From Toxonevra muliebris (Eukaryota; Arthropoda; Insecta; Diptera; Pallopteridae), in the NCBI GenBank assembly GCA_963691655.1, contig OY829326.1:12946878-13010877 (forward strand): 64,000 nucleotides of DNA, written 5' to 3'. Made by a program: the position numbers and the translations under genes. Every line of letters starts with the position of its first letter. Positions within the stretch are counted from its first letter, which is position 1. The notes under the pieces were generated by a model. That model was not told the origin of the DNA. It did no database searches and saw only the letters and a program-made list of their open reading frames with translations. Below are positions 51,290-63,661 of this stretch, piece by piece.

Positions 51290-53982
51290 TATACATTGAA
51301 CCAAAAATTGAATATAAATCCAATTCATAGATTTTTGTTTATTGTGGGAATGAATTTTTTCATTGTCACAACGAATTTTCTAATTTAAGATTCTATGATA
51401 GTAGATTGTGATAATGAACCTCATTTCATTATGATTATTCACGGTCTATAGTAAATGGTCTTGTATTGTGTATTTTTGATAAATTTGATATTTGTAGTGA
51501 ATTCGATAAGTTTATAAAAACAGATTAAAAATACAACGGCAACAACACTATAAAACACAAATTCCCAAAGTGCAAACGTGCCTCTTACCGGAATCTGAAC
51601 CTGGGTTTAAAACAGAAAACTGTTATATGGTTCTAAATGAAGCTTTCTCCGTTTCTCATCTGAACTGCATTATTCACAACAGGTGGAGAGAAAGAGTTAT
51701 CGATGTCTGTAGTGACAGTCGTGCCAAACTAAAGATCTTACTTAATCCTCTAGCTTCGTTAATACTAGTTCTTCAATGTTAATCCAGACTTGATTGCATT
51801 GGAGAACACAATAACTTATTTGCGGTATGGGTTTTAGAGGACTTGCGAATTTCATAGAATGAATCCGAATCCGCTAATCTTTTGGGCAGAAAAAATCCAG
51901 AAACTGTTTTTTAACTGCCCAAAAAATGGGTTTTAGGTGTCCAGAACCCGCACTTTCTCTGTTGTATACAGCTATCTAGACCACCATTAACGAGCGGGTC
52001 GATTTGACTTACAATTGTAAATGGGAAGGATGGACACACACAACGCATGTGACCTATCATCTTCAAGCGTTAAGCAAAATTTCTGTTATCACTTGCCAAA
52101 TATGGTATAACTACTGGTAGATTTAAATGCAGATTAGGAACTTTTTTTGGGCAAAACATTTAAATATTATTGATCTGAGAAATAATGTTTTTTGTGCTGC
52201 TTGCTTTTGGGAGGAAGAGTGTGAATAGCCGATAAATCAGTTTTGTATTATCTACCCCACTTTCTGTCGAACCAAAGTGTTGAGAATTGAATTGCTTCGC
52301 TTTTTGAAATCACAGTATCTAATCAGCTTAATTATTATGCGGTGTAGTAGATGTAACCATATCTGAGTGTTGCATTCTGTTTAGTTGTAAATTTTAGTTT
52401 TTGAAATTTCTTTAATTGTATAATTTGCACTCATAAATCGTTCGGTTTAATTTTTTTTTTTTATGATTTTCGTAAAATAACAATTAAATTTTTATGTGAT
52501 GTACATTTTTTTGCAGCAATGCAAGTGCAATTATTATCGAAACTTAGCGAGAATTCTTGAGTAATAATATAAATGAATATTAAGTTTTAACATTTAATTG
52601 ATATTTTACTAATAATTGTACGAATAATTATTTATGATATTTATTGGGAGGAATTGGAAACAGCTGCTTTAGAAATACCCATTATTTCATATTAGACTAG
52701 CTGGGTTTTTCTAGCTTCGCTGCTCGGCCTTGACAAAGTTTGGCCAATACGAAAATGGTTTGGAAAATAAATGACCATATGAATATGGCAACCCTCATAT
52801 TATCTACTAGAGTAGTTCTACTATCATTTGTTCAATAGTGTCAACATTCTTATCAGTGTCAACATCCTGTCATAACATAGAAACCTTACAAGCTGGTAAA
52901 AGTTTTGAGCACCAAAACGAAAATGGTTTCTGAGATATACCATAATGAAAATTTTTGGTTTTATGGGAGGCGCTGCATCCGCTATTCCAATTTCACGCAC
53001 ATTTTCCTTGTGCAATTTGTCCAAAATATTTTCATATACAGTGCCGGTCATATCATTTGCAATCAAAATCACTTGCACTTTAAATGGCTTCTTAAGCTCA
53101 CTAAAATAATTTTTACTAAAAATCTTTTTTATTCAAAACAAAGTGTATTTATTGCCATTTATTATTATATAAAAAATTAAAAGTACAATATTATGTTGCA
53201 AATAAAAAAAGAAAGAAGTAATATTACATTAAAGTCTGAATTGAAGAGGTCAAAACATTTCCAACTAGAAAAAGTTAATGTGAAAATTGAAGAAAAGTCG
53301 AAAAAGATTTCAAAATTTTGTCGCATATTCATTATTAGCGAACACTGTTGGATGTCTACGTGGCTTTGGCTCTATTAAATGTTTCGCCTGATCGATTTGA
53401 ACTTGCTTCTATTGCTTCTGAACATTCTCATACTGAACCAAATATACCAACTATAGACAAATTATCTATTTATTAATTAAACATACATACAAATATAATA
53501 CAAAACTGGTACACGTGCAACATAAAACGTAAATTATAAATCCCTGTATCTATGCACGTAAAAGTTCGGTACAAAGACACGTCAAACGCATGTGCCATAT
53601 TATAATTTCAGATATACAGACATCAGTACATATCTACAAAAATAGAATTATGTAGAATTTTAAAATACATACACATACATAAAACAAACAAAAAATGTAA
53701 ATATTAAAGTGCCTTAAAACAAAAAAAAAAAAGTGTTGCTCCTCCCCTTTTCTAAAAATTAATGGTTTATTTTATGAAGACTGAAGCTGTCAAGTACAGG
53801 AACTTTTCAAAAAACATCTAAAAATTGTCTATTATTTTTTATTGAAAGACTTTTAGTGAAATAAACAGGCACCGAAAATAACTGTTATTTTCCATTTTTC
53901 AACTCAAAAAGTCATCCACAAAAAATAGCCGTAAAGGATCTTCAAATACGGTACGGTTGAGATCCTCACGGATTAAATTTCA
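51290..53982. other. intergenic, AT-rich, no gene seen
   Basis: Short open frames only. Near 52695, ACTAGCTGGGTTTTTCTAGC with TTCGCTGCTCGGCC looks like a transposon end, but no partner was found. A slightly less AT-rich patch at 52900-53050 has weak open frames on both strands. Confidence 0.45.
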
Positions 53983-54205
53983 CTAATATTGTATGACTTT
54001 TAAATTCACGACTTTTATTGTAATAGGCTAAATAAAACGGTAAATTTTATGATTTTTGGCAAGAAATAATAGTTATATTTGACTTTTATTTTGTCGGGCA
54101 AAAAAAAAAAATGTTATTTTATGACTTTTATTTTGTTGGCCAAAACGAACCAGTTAATTTGTGACTTTTATTGTTTTAGACAAAAACAAACGGTCATCCC
54201 TTATA
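53983..54205 (+). repeat. extra single arm of foldback family C
   Basis: Direct copy of the left arm of the 54342-54840 element: AGGCTAAATAAAACGGTAAA, TGGCAAGAAATAATAGTTAT, TTTGTCGGGCAAAAA and GTTGGCCAAAACGAACCAGT occur in the same order and spacing at 54416-54550. It lacks the CAGGGACCC end. Confidence 0.75.
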
Positions 54206-54341
54206 ACTAATTAACGAAACACCGAAGATACATGGTGTTATATATTTTTGAAAAGTACTCGTTGAGACTTTTTCAACGGTATTCAATACATAGGGATCCG
54301 CTTCATTCCATTATATGACCTTTGCCCATATGTAAATATTT

Positions 54342-54840
54342 CAGGGACCCTAACGGTTATGCGTTTTATAGTAAAAGTCAAATATTAGAAGTTATTTTGT
54401 GACTTTTATCGTAATTGGCTAAATAAAACGGTAAATTGTTGACTTTTTTGATATTTGGCAAGAAATAATAGTTATATTTGACTTTTATTTTTTCGGGCAA
54501 AAAAAACAGTTATGTTATTACTTTTATTTTGTTGGCCAAAACGAACCAGTTATTTTATGACTTTTATTTTTTTGGACAATGGTTGACCATTTATTTTTCT
54601 CCAAAAAAATAAAAGTCATAAAATAACTGTGTCGTTTTGGCCTATAAAATAAAAGTCATAACATAACTGTTTTTTTTTTTGCCCGACAAAATAAAAGTGA
54701 AATATAACTATTATTTCTTGCCAAATATGATAAAAGTCAGCAATTTAACGTTTTATTTAGCCTATTATGATAAAAGTCACACAATAACTTTTGAATATTT
54801 GACTTTTATTATAAAACGCATAACCGTTAGGGTCCCTGGA
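54342..54840. mobile_element. foldback element, family C (499 bp, near-complete palindrome)
   Basis: Left end CAGGGACCCTAACGGTTATG (54342) and its exact complement at the right (ends 54840); both arms, of about 240 bp, continue with GACTTTTATTxTxxCGGGCAAAA and GGCCAAAACGA blocks. Only about 15-30 bp separate the arms (54575-54600), so the whole element can fold on itself. CAGGG ends hint at hAT, but flanking 8-mers do not match, so the superfamily is open. Every block contains the word GACTTTTAT, a subrepeat repeated about every 60 bp. Confidence 0.82.
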
Positions 54841-57133
54841 AATAAAGGTTTACAAATAATAGAAATTCAAATATGTTAGAGTTGTGCTTTAAACTATTTG
54901 AAACATGTGTGTTTTAAAGCTCACGACAGCTTATCGCTTTTAGGAAAAGGGTCAGCACCGACTGGTTTTTAGTGAGGCACCTTAATAAATATCTACCTAC
55001 CATGCCAAAAATAAGAACAATAAATTTATATAAAAGTCAATAAACTGATTTTAAACGCTTGATTCATATTTTTGTTCATGCGCTCATTTGAACATTCACT
55101 TTTATTTTATTATTATTTAAATTTTTGCTCATTATTTCCGATTTTGTAACAAATCAACAAGTACAGCAACAACTACAACAATACCAACCGGCACCGGCAA
55201 TAAAAGTTTTAAGAACAGGAAGTATAAATTTATTCAAACTAACAAGAAGAAAAAAAAGCGAAAATAAAAAGTTTAAAAAATTATTTATAATAATTAAAAA
55301 GCGCATTATTTCCCCATAGATTTAGAATGTTGATGTTGTTAATGTATTCGTGTGTTACTGCATTAATATGCATGCAAATTTTTGCGTATCTTAAAAGTAT
55401 CTATAACGAATTATGTATTGAAGTACATACATATTTATTCCAAACAGTAGCTACATACATAGTTCTACAGCACACAATTAACTGTGTGCAGCCTGAGAAG
55501 CCAACTGCGGTTACTTATTCTGACTCTAACTCTGATTATTATTAAACAATAATAAAACAAAATGAAAAAAAACGAAAAAGAAAAAACTATGTACATATTA
55601 TTTGCATTATTATTTTATTTAAAAAATATTATGAGCAAAAACCGAATAAAACAAAAGCCTCAAGGTCTATAAAGTCACAAAAAAAAAAATTAAATAAACA
55701 AAAAAAAAATTGTACAACTACATAGCTTCAGTATAAACGGCAGCTTAAATTATGCTCAGCAATAGATGGCAAAAGGTTTGTTAAATATAAAAGAGTTAAA
55801 AGCGTCACTTAAAATTACCTCGTCGACGTCACTCATACGCCCAGGGAGTTAAAGTTTTATTTAGTTAATGTATTGTAATATAATAAAATAATGAGTTTTG
55901 ATGTTTTAAAACTGTTGCCGCTCACCAACACTCAGAGCTACTTTTAGAATTTTCTTGTCCTTGGTCTTGAACTTAGGTGCATGGTTGGTTCGTTAGTTGG
56001 CTGGTTGGCTGGTTTGCTGGATGTGATGTGTTATGTGCTACGATTTGATTTGCTTGTTAGTGTCAGTCACTTAAATACTTGGGCAACCAATTAGTTAGTC
56101 AAGTCAATCATGCTATTTTTAATCGATGTGTTCACACGTGTTTGAATTTGAATTGATTCTAATTTTTAGCTCCTTTAGGAATATTATTTAGAATCCATCA
56201 CACCTCAGCTTTGTAATTATTTGGCATTAAATGATTTTGAAGGTTAAACTAGTAGAGGTTTTTCGCCCTCTTACTATTTCGAGTAGCTTGTGCTTGTATT
56301 TGCTGATTTTGCAATTTTTCACTGTTATTACATAAGACGAAGTTCAAACAATCGATTGATTAATCACCAAAAAAAAAAAAAAAATTGAGTTATTTTTAGA
56401 GTTCTTTAAAAAAAATTATGAACATATGAAAGAAATAAGAATTAGAAACACGATTTCTATGTTATTTCTTTATTATTATTATTATTTTTTTTTTTTGTTC
56501 TAAATTAATTTTTTTTAACAGAATTTTATAAAATATTTTAGTAAAATATTTGCTTACTAGTTAATTAGCAAATAATCAAAATTCTTTACTTGAGACGATT
56601 GGAGTTTTTGTTCCGGTTTTTAAACTTGAAATATAAATCTGCTAATGAAATTTACGCATTCGCCAAATCTTATGAGTAAAATATGTAGAAAGCACCCAAA
56701 TTATTTTAAGTTTTTATTCTTCCAAACTAAATTAGTCATATCAGTGAAAATATAATTAAATAAAAATATAATATTAATATGCACATTGATTGATTTTCAC
56801 TGTTCTGTTATAAAAAAAATTCCTTTCCTCATAATTTGAAAAAATCATTCGAACCACCGCATATGAGTCCTTGTTGTCCCTGAAGGATTGGAAATATAGT
56901 TGTGGGTTGAAGTATCAAAATCGCTTAAATTTATGTTCAAAAAAATTTATATTCTGTAAAATTTGGACATTTTTTCTTTTCTTTTTGAATCTGCTATACA
57001 ACCTCAACTCTAATATTTTCCCAAAATAGGACCAACATCTTTAACTTTTGATGTGGGTATCTCCAAACTAAACTGAACTAAAAATTTTAAAGTTGATAAG
57101 TGTTGGCAGGGTCCGCTTAACTCCTTATTTTAT
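54841..57133. other. intergenic, AT-rich, no gene seen
   Basis: Several A- and T-runs (55677-55690, 56367-56384, 56486-56496) and (ATT)n at 56472-56486. GGTTGGTTCGTTAGTTGGCT with GGTTGGCTGGTTTGCTGG at 55985-56020 is a degenerate GGTT repeat. No coding region recognised. Confidence 0.5.
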
Positions 57134-57217
57134 ATATCGTCGCCTGAGAATTGATTTGGCGTATGTGTATAAGTATTCCTATGCCTATACGCCAAATCAA
57201 TTCTCAGGCGACGATAT
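57134..57217. repeat. perfect 31-bp inverted repeat with 22-nt loop
   Basis: ATATCGTCGCCTGAGAATTG and on to GGCGTAT (57134-57164) is exactly complementary to 57187-57217. The stem is richer in G+C than the surroundings. It could be paired short terminal repeats of a nearly emptied transposon, a recent inverted duplication, or a transcribed hairpin. Confidence 0.85.
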
Positions 57218-57556
57218 GTATGCAGGAATTTTTTATTATTTTGGCATAATTATTTAGGTGCAAAGGAAACGTTTATTGATTTTTGGTCTTCGAAGATCAA
57301 AGAAACTTTAAGTCTTTTCATTTAATTGTGGGCACTTCAAATGCAGCAAGAATGGGATAAAACAAGATTATGGATTCAATGCTCGATTAAATATTAATTT
57401 TGCGAGCCACACCAGTGACGTTATAGTAAAATGGCTGATACTCAGAATGCGTAATCCTGTTCTGTGTAATTCATTTGTATGCAATTTAAAATATGGTAAT
57501 ATTATGAGAATTCATTACTATCAGTTCAAAAAGTTTCGACTAAGTAATTCATTATA

Positions 57557-58735
57557 GTGCGTCCGATACTAACTTACGGTGCAATAGTTTGGTGGCCAGC
57601 TCTAGGTAAGAGCTACATTGTTCGGAAGCTCAGTAGAGTTTAAAGATCAGCATGTGTTGGTATTATAGGAGCCTTACGTATTTCTCCTACGCATGCTCTG
57701 TAATACTACATCTTCTTCCTATTGACCTTCACATCAAAAATATTGCCTTCAATAGCGCGGTAAGGCTTAAGACTACCGGTTATTGGGCCGAACGTACTTA
57801 CGGGCACAGTAAAGTTTTAGGTACTATACCAAACTTCGTATTCAGAGGAACAGATTACATCATACCACAATTGTATTTCAAAAGCGATTTTAAGGTAAGA
57901 TTTTCTACGAGGTTCATTCAGCTTTTTAACAGAATATGACATTCCCATTTTTATAGATGGTTCGAAAATGGCCTGCGGGGTGGGTGCGGGGAGGTGGAAA
58001 TAAACCAATGCTTACGTTTACCTAATGATGCTTCGGTTTTTCAGGCTGAAGTTTTGGCTATTAGAGAGGCTTGTCGACTAATAAAGCGTCATATCACAGA
58101 CAGGTGTAAAGTCGCTATTTTTATCGACAGCCAGGCAGCAATAAAATCGCTTCAATCCACCACCATAAAATCAAAGATAGTTAAGGAGTGCAGAGAGGTA
58201 CTCACTATGCTGACATCACTCTTATCTGGGTTTCCGGCCATAGGAACATTGAAGGTAATGAGAAAGCTGATGAATTAGCGCGCTCAGGAGCCTCTCTTGA
58301 CGAATCTTTGGGGGTACCGGTTCTAGTCCCCTTGGGAGTCGTCAAGAGAGGCATGTACCTGCACTGTTTTCAACTGGTTAATCGGAGGTGGAAGTCACTA
58401 ACAACCTGCACTACCTCACGGGCGACATGGTCCTCATATAATGAAGGTCGGTCTCGCGATCTTTTAACCAGGGATCGTACCGGCATTGGTAGGTTAAGAG
58501 CCGCCTACACCGGCCACTGGTGTATAGGTGCCCACGGAAAAAACTGCGTATCCCTTTTAAAACCCACTACAGAAGTTGCGGAAACTTAGATGAAAAAGAA
58601 ACAATCTCCCATTTATGTGTGAATGTCCAGCTTTGGCGAGGACAAGATATAGGTTCCTGGGGAGGTATTTCCTCGATAGCTTGTCAGATTGCTTGGCAGT
58701 CAACCCAAATAATCTGCTAGGATTCCCAAACTCTA
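57557..58735 (+). pseudogene. LOA-like LINE ORF2 C-terminal part with RNase H, frameshifted
   Basis: From the 5' edge: end of the thumb region (VRPILTYGAIVWWPAL, then GALRISPTHAL), a degraded linker, then an RNase H domain: FQAEVLAIREACRLIK (58040-58085; conserved Glu), FIDSQAAIKSL (58120-58152; conserved Asp), and after a frameshift near 58210, IWVSGHRNIEGNEKADELAR (58220-58280; His and last Asp). A cysteine/histidine tail follows in yet another frame (CPRKK...YRSCGNLDEKETISHLC, 58525-58620). The RNase H residues are all still encoded, so this is a fairly young relic, but stops and frameshifts make it non-functional. It belongs to the same broad group as 46800-48535 but is a different family. 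Confidence 0.83.
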
Positions 58736-58867
58736 AGGGGTGGGTTTAGTAAGAGTACATCATTAATTTCAGTTCGGTGAGGAAGCGGTTCCAAAACGGC
58801 GCTATAGCGCTAATTGTGATTCACAGTTGGTCTTCTGTGGATCAGCCGTCTTAACCAACCAACCAAC
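57557..58867 (+). mobile_element. LOA-like non-LTR insertion with 11-bp target duplication (1,311 bp)
   Basis: AATTCATTATA lies on both sides (57546-57556 and 58868-58878), which fixes the ends of this insertion. It is 5'-truncated, as is usual for LINE insertions, and its 3' end is the run TTAACCAACCAACCAACC, a tail style known from LOA-group elements. The coding remnant is described separately. Confidence 0.87.
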
Positions 58868-58878
58868 CAATTCATTAT

Positions 58879-61800
58879 AATTGAAAGTTCACTTTAACCG
58901 GGTTTAATTTAACCCTCAAGTTCCCAAGCGTGCCTCTAGACAGAATTTATCAAAACGGTTGTAATTACACCACCTTAATAATTTTTTGTTGCTACGTTTT
59001 ATAATATCGCTTATGGAATTCCCAAGCTTTTAAAAAAATGCAATAGTTATGAGTTATGATGCGTATTACAGACGTTAGCAACAATCAAAATCAAAAATTT
59101 GTCAAAAACAGGAAAATTAATTATTTCGATTGAATTTGAGATAAAAGGGAAAAAAATAAATAAAATTCTTCCCGTCATAGCAGCTAGATAAAAAAGTAAC
59201 TGTGAGTAGCTAGGACTTTGAATTTTTTATACGAAATATTTAATTACTTAAAATTTATCAATCCAAATTTTTTTTTAAAGTTTTTTTTATTAGTGTCATA
59301 GTGAATGCGTGCCAAGATCATTTCAAGTGTATTTGGGGATTTTTCCAAAATTGGAAAAAATTCTAAAATATTCAATTAATCAAACATGTGAAAACATCTG
59401 CTCGAGAATGTTTTATGGAAAGCAATTAACAAATATTTTTGAATTTTATAGGCAATTTTTCACACAAATTAAATAACTGAATACAATGCCATTATGTGTA
59501 ATAATTACCTTAATAATATTTTAATTATAATTATGAAAAAATTTTGTATTTAAAATAAATGCAATTCATAATCAAAAAATTTAAATTGACACAAATGAGT
59601 ATTTTACGCGCTAATACGCGCGTGAACATTTATACGCATGATTGAGGTGATATTTAGTTAATACTATTTAATATTAATTTTATGCATAGATGAATGCCAA
59701 TATAAGTGCAACAGCATTACAGCAATAACAATAACAACAGCAAAAACGTAAATGATAAACTTAAAAAAGAAAAGAAAAAAAAATTGTTTTTAAAAATTTC
59801 AATTTGATTTCAATTTGATGTGTTATATTAACAAGCATCGTGGCATACAATTGACTATAAAGTGATCACTCATGAAAAATCCCCAAATACAGCAGCAATA
59901 GCAACAGCGGTCAGCGTGTTGCAACTGCAATTGAGTTTTGCTGTTGCACATGTAATATGTTTGTAAGTACCTATGTTGCTGACGATACAGTGTAATTAAC
60001 TCTACTTATGAATTTGCCACATACATACGATTGGCAACAACTTTATTGATATTGCCATTGATCTACATAAAAATGTATAGCAAAAAACCTTGTCATCCTT
60101 GCAATGAAATAGTATAAAGCAAACAAATAGCTAATAGTAAGAAGACAACAACGTATATGTACATAAAATAATATTTGTTTGCTTGCTTGTAGAACTATTG
60201 GAAATGATTTCATTACATTCATTTTAATATGTGCTGCACTTTTACAATACAAAGTACACATCAAGCAGATAAATTGAAGTAAAATTAAACCAATTTATTT
60301 TCATTGAAGTTGAAAGTCCGTAAATTTTTAATCTTATATTTATTACATGGTATAACATGAAAATATGTGAATTCATTTAAAATGAACATATGTATACATA
60401 TGAAATTATTAAATTACAAATGAGCTAAAAGCTGAACATCTGCGATCTAGAAAGTTCCAAGTCTTAAGCATTTACTGTACACAATATGCATTGTATTCAG
60501 ACTTTATTTCCTTAAAGTTTTTGCTTTAAGCGCAATATTTCAGAAAGTCATACACACACAAATAATAATTTTCTTGCTATTTATTTTTTCTTTATTAACG
60601 ATTTAAATATATCGGCAGTATGTTAGGTGCTCTATAGTTAGAGTTTTGGGACCTTTAAAGAAGTAACTAATTGAGCGTTCACTATCGGTTTCGACCACGC
60701 TTGGTTTTGATTTGGACCATAAAATGAATCAAAGTTTCATGGCCAGAATTTTTGTATGTCAAGAAAAAAAATATTTTATTATTCATTCAGAATCAAGATG
60801 AATTTTTCTAAAACTAGTCAATGCAGATACCAAAATGCATTTTATTTTTCTAGTTTCGTTTTATTATTATGATGCTTTGATTCATTGAATTAGCATTTTT
60901 CATAATTTTCCCTTAAGACATCTTTAATAATTAGCAATAATATTTCCAAAGGATCCCTTCTTTTCTTTCCAAATTTCTATTATCGATTTTTTTTTCGACT
61001 TCTCAGTCTAAATTTGTGGCTTTTTCATTTTTCCTTTAATGGCATTTTGTATGATAATCTATTTGGTTTTATTAAATTGATAATTAAAGTTTTGGTTTGA
61101 ATTTTGTTGTAGCTGAACTTGAGAAAAATGGGCGAAGCTCGATTTCAGGTTGGACCAAAAGTTGAACGTATGTCAGACATAACTTCATAGTCCATTTTTT
61201 GCCAAAAAAATCAATAAAAATTTTAATCAGTGATCAGTATTTGAGATGAATTCTAGTTGTGAATCTTGGAGCTCGTTAGGAATTCATGCTTTTTAGAACA
61301 AACATAATTTCTATTGATATCAAAGCCCCAGAGAAAAGCCAAGAAACAGTTACAGTCTTGTATCTCTAAAAATATTTCCGATTGAGGATAAAATAGCAAA
61401 TATTTTCTAATCTATAATATCATTAAAACTTTATATTACTTTATACACGTGTTTCAGCATAATGAATGGAAAATCCCAAAGTTCCTTTTTAAATAAAGCA
61501 ATAGTGTCCGCATCCGTATCCGCTTTAAGCGAACAAAATGAAATGAGCTCAAAGTCATGTATATAAATTTGTATGGTGTATACGAGTATTTGCTTACGCT
61601 ATGAACAAAAACTAAGAAATCTAGTACAAAAGCATATAAAATTATAAAAAATAAACAAAAAATTATCACAATGCTAGAAACAACAAAAAAAAACCAATAA
61701 CTAGATATAACAGAAGTAAAATAAATATGAAATCAATTGTTAAATTTTAGATAATGAAAAAAATATATAATTAGCATTATTTGTCTAAAGAAGGAACAAA

Positions 61801-62400
61801 AAAACAGATACACACACCCACTCATGCTCGTTGTTAAAAATGCTGCATGCTTAACACTTATTTATCTATGCGATACAGGTATCTGAAGCATGCTTAAGAG
61901 TGACGTACAAGTATGTATCCATGTCAGCCAGCTGATTGTTGGCTGACTAATCTTTGGTGCGGCACCGTTGTTGCTCTACTTCATTGATAAAGAAAATAAA
62001 CAAAAACAAGAAAAAGAAAAGAGATGAGTGTTATGAAAGACGTCAGTCTTCAAAAGAAAAGTTCCCCCAAAAATCAAAGATCTAATTTCACAGAAAACTT
62101 GAGAAGTAAAAATCAAAATAATAACAAAGGAAAATAACGTAAAAATTTTCGATATTGCTGCAAAAATATAATGTGATGACGCGCGCAAGCGTGTTGAACT
62201 CATGCGCACGCTTCACCTGTCGTTGATTTCGCTGGGGATCTCACAAGCATCACTCGCACACATAGTATGCCTGTGTGTTTGTGTGTATGCTGTAGAATAA
62301 TGACACCGTTGTTTACTGAAGCTGTGTGTCTGAGGGAGATTCCAAACAAACATTTACTCATACTTAACACACACACATACATTCTGAATAACTTACCTGT
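58879..62400. other. intergenic, AT-rich, no gene seen; distal ple flank
   Basis: No coding region or element ends recognised. CAGCAGCAATAGCAACAGC at 59890-59910 and ATAACAATAACAACAGC at 59725-59745 are short repeats. CA/TG dinucleotide runs occur at 62270-62285 and 62365-62378. As the flank upstream of ple it may hold its enhancers, but no site can be named from sequence alone. Confidence 0.45.
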
Positions 62401-63027
62401 ACTCTCCCATACGTAACACTCGTTTAATCATATCATTCATTCGTTTTTTTCGTATTACTGCTCTCTTCCGCGCCGCTTACCATTCTTACTCTCATAATGT
62501 GATGCTGTATGAATGCTACTGTCGCTGCTACTACTGGAACTTGAACTTGGAGCTCTAAAAAAGCATGAGGGAACCCCGCTAGCTTCGGTATTACGTTCGT
62601 TTTTGTTATTGTTTTGATTGTTTTTGTTGGTTTTTCTGTTTTTAGAGCATGCGCGCTTTCGTATTTGCCGACGTCATAGCATTATTACGTTTTCGTGGTA
62701 TCAATGGCAATATGGGAGGTGTGTGTGCGAGAGTGTGCGTTGGTGCTTAAGGCGGTGGGATGGAGGTTTTGCTGCTGTTATAGCAGCAATGCAAAAAACC
62801 TGTAGCAGCGTCAACAAAATCAATGCTGTCGGCGGGGATTTTTGATTGTATACGCTCACCATTACTACTGGTTTCGGTTATACAGAAAAGCAAAGCACAG
62901 CAGTAGCAGCATCAAGCGACGGCTTTGGCTTTGGCTTCGTTTATGGCTTCGGGTTTTTTTGCTTGCTGTTCCCTATAACGTGCGTCGTCGTATCGTTTTG
63001 ACCGCGCTAATACACTGCTGCTGAGGG
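62401..63027 (+). promoter_or_regulatory. ple: proximal upstream region of ple
   Basis: Visibly less AT-rich and less repetitive than the spacer, with GTGTGTGCGAGAGTGTGCGT (62718), TTTGGCTTTGGCTTCG-type words (62922-62955) and CAGCAGTAGCAGC (62899). This is where proximal control of ple is expected. No specific factor site is claimed. Confidence 0.4.
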
Positions 63028-63034
63028 TATTTAA
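63028..63034 (+). promoter_or_regulatory. ple: TATA-like box of ple (TATTTAA)
   Basis: TATTTAA sits about 560 bp upstream of the ple start codon. It predicts a transcription start near 63055-63060. An initiator-like TCATTC at 63074-63079 is a second candidate start, but 48 bp is too far for this TATA box. The first ATG-free stretch begins just after, at 63061, which fits a start in this zone. Confidence 0.55.
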
Positions 63035-63057
63035 GCAGATGGAACTGGACACAGAGT

Positions 63058-63592
63058 ATGCATTGATTCGCTATCATTCGCTCTTAAGACTTGCTTCTTT
63101 GGTTTTAAAACAAAACGAAAAGTGTGTTTGTTGTAATTTTTAACTTTTTTGCCTGAGATTATTATTGAGTATTAAATATACATATATCAAAAAGGATATT
63201 AAAGTTAAACGCTGACATCGAAAAGTTACATTGAAAAAGTTTCGATATCTGGAAAAATTTTACAACGTGATTAAAATAAATTTAATTATAATATCAACTA
63301 CAAGGATATAACTCTGATCCTGTGGAAACTCAAAGATATTTTGTGAAAATTTCTGGAGCTATTTTTAGACACAAACACCAAAGGTTGATTTTACAAACAG
63401 AAATCCGAGCAAGGAACTATAATATTGAGAAAAAATAAGCAGTGAAAGTGAATTTCGAAGGCTTATTTTTTGCAATCATATAAATAAATAAATAAATAAT
63501 AAAACAAAAAGTAACAAGTGTTTGAACACTTTGTATAAATTTTTGAATTCTTTATTAAAACTTAAATAAATACAAAAACAAATTAAATCAAA
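63058..63592 (+). other. ple: ple 5' UTR
   Basis: Predicted leader of about 510-535 nt, very A-rich, with (AATA)n at 63480-63503. From 63061 to the start codon there is no ATG at all on this strand, strong support for a transcribed, scanned leader. The only nearby ATG (63058, ATG CAT TGA) lies at the predicted start site and may not be in the mRNA. Confidence 0.7.
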
Positions 63593-63661
63593 ATGATGGC
63601 TGTAGCTGCTGCACAAAAGAACCGCGAAATGTTCGCTATCAAGAAATCTTACAGCATTGAG
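63593..63661 (+). CDS. ple: ple, tyrosine 3-hydroxylase, first coding exon
   Basis: Encodes MMAVAAAQKNREMFAIKK followed by SYSIE, 23 codons, then a donor GTGAGT at 63662 in phase 0. This N-terminus matches that of insect tyrosine hydroxylase (pale) as I know it, including the KKSYSIE segment whose Ser lies in the regulatory domain and corresponds to a conserved phosphorylation region. The enzyme uses iron, oxygen and tetrahydrobiopterin to convert tyrosine to L-DOPA in dopaminergic neurons and epidermis, for dopamine and for cuticle tanning. The catalytic domain lies beyond the window. Start chosen at the first of two adjacent ATGs, in a good fly context (ATCAAAATG). dikar and ple being neighbours agrees with my memory of the Drosophila 65C region. 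Identity rests on 23 residues plus context. Confidence 0.9.

Noticed and set aside
52824..53180. Overlapping open frames on both strands
   Set aside because: Neither shows a domain; possibly a decayed repeat.
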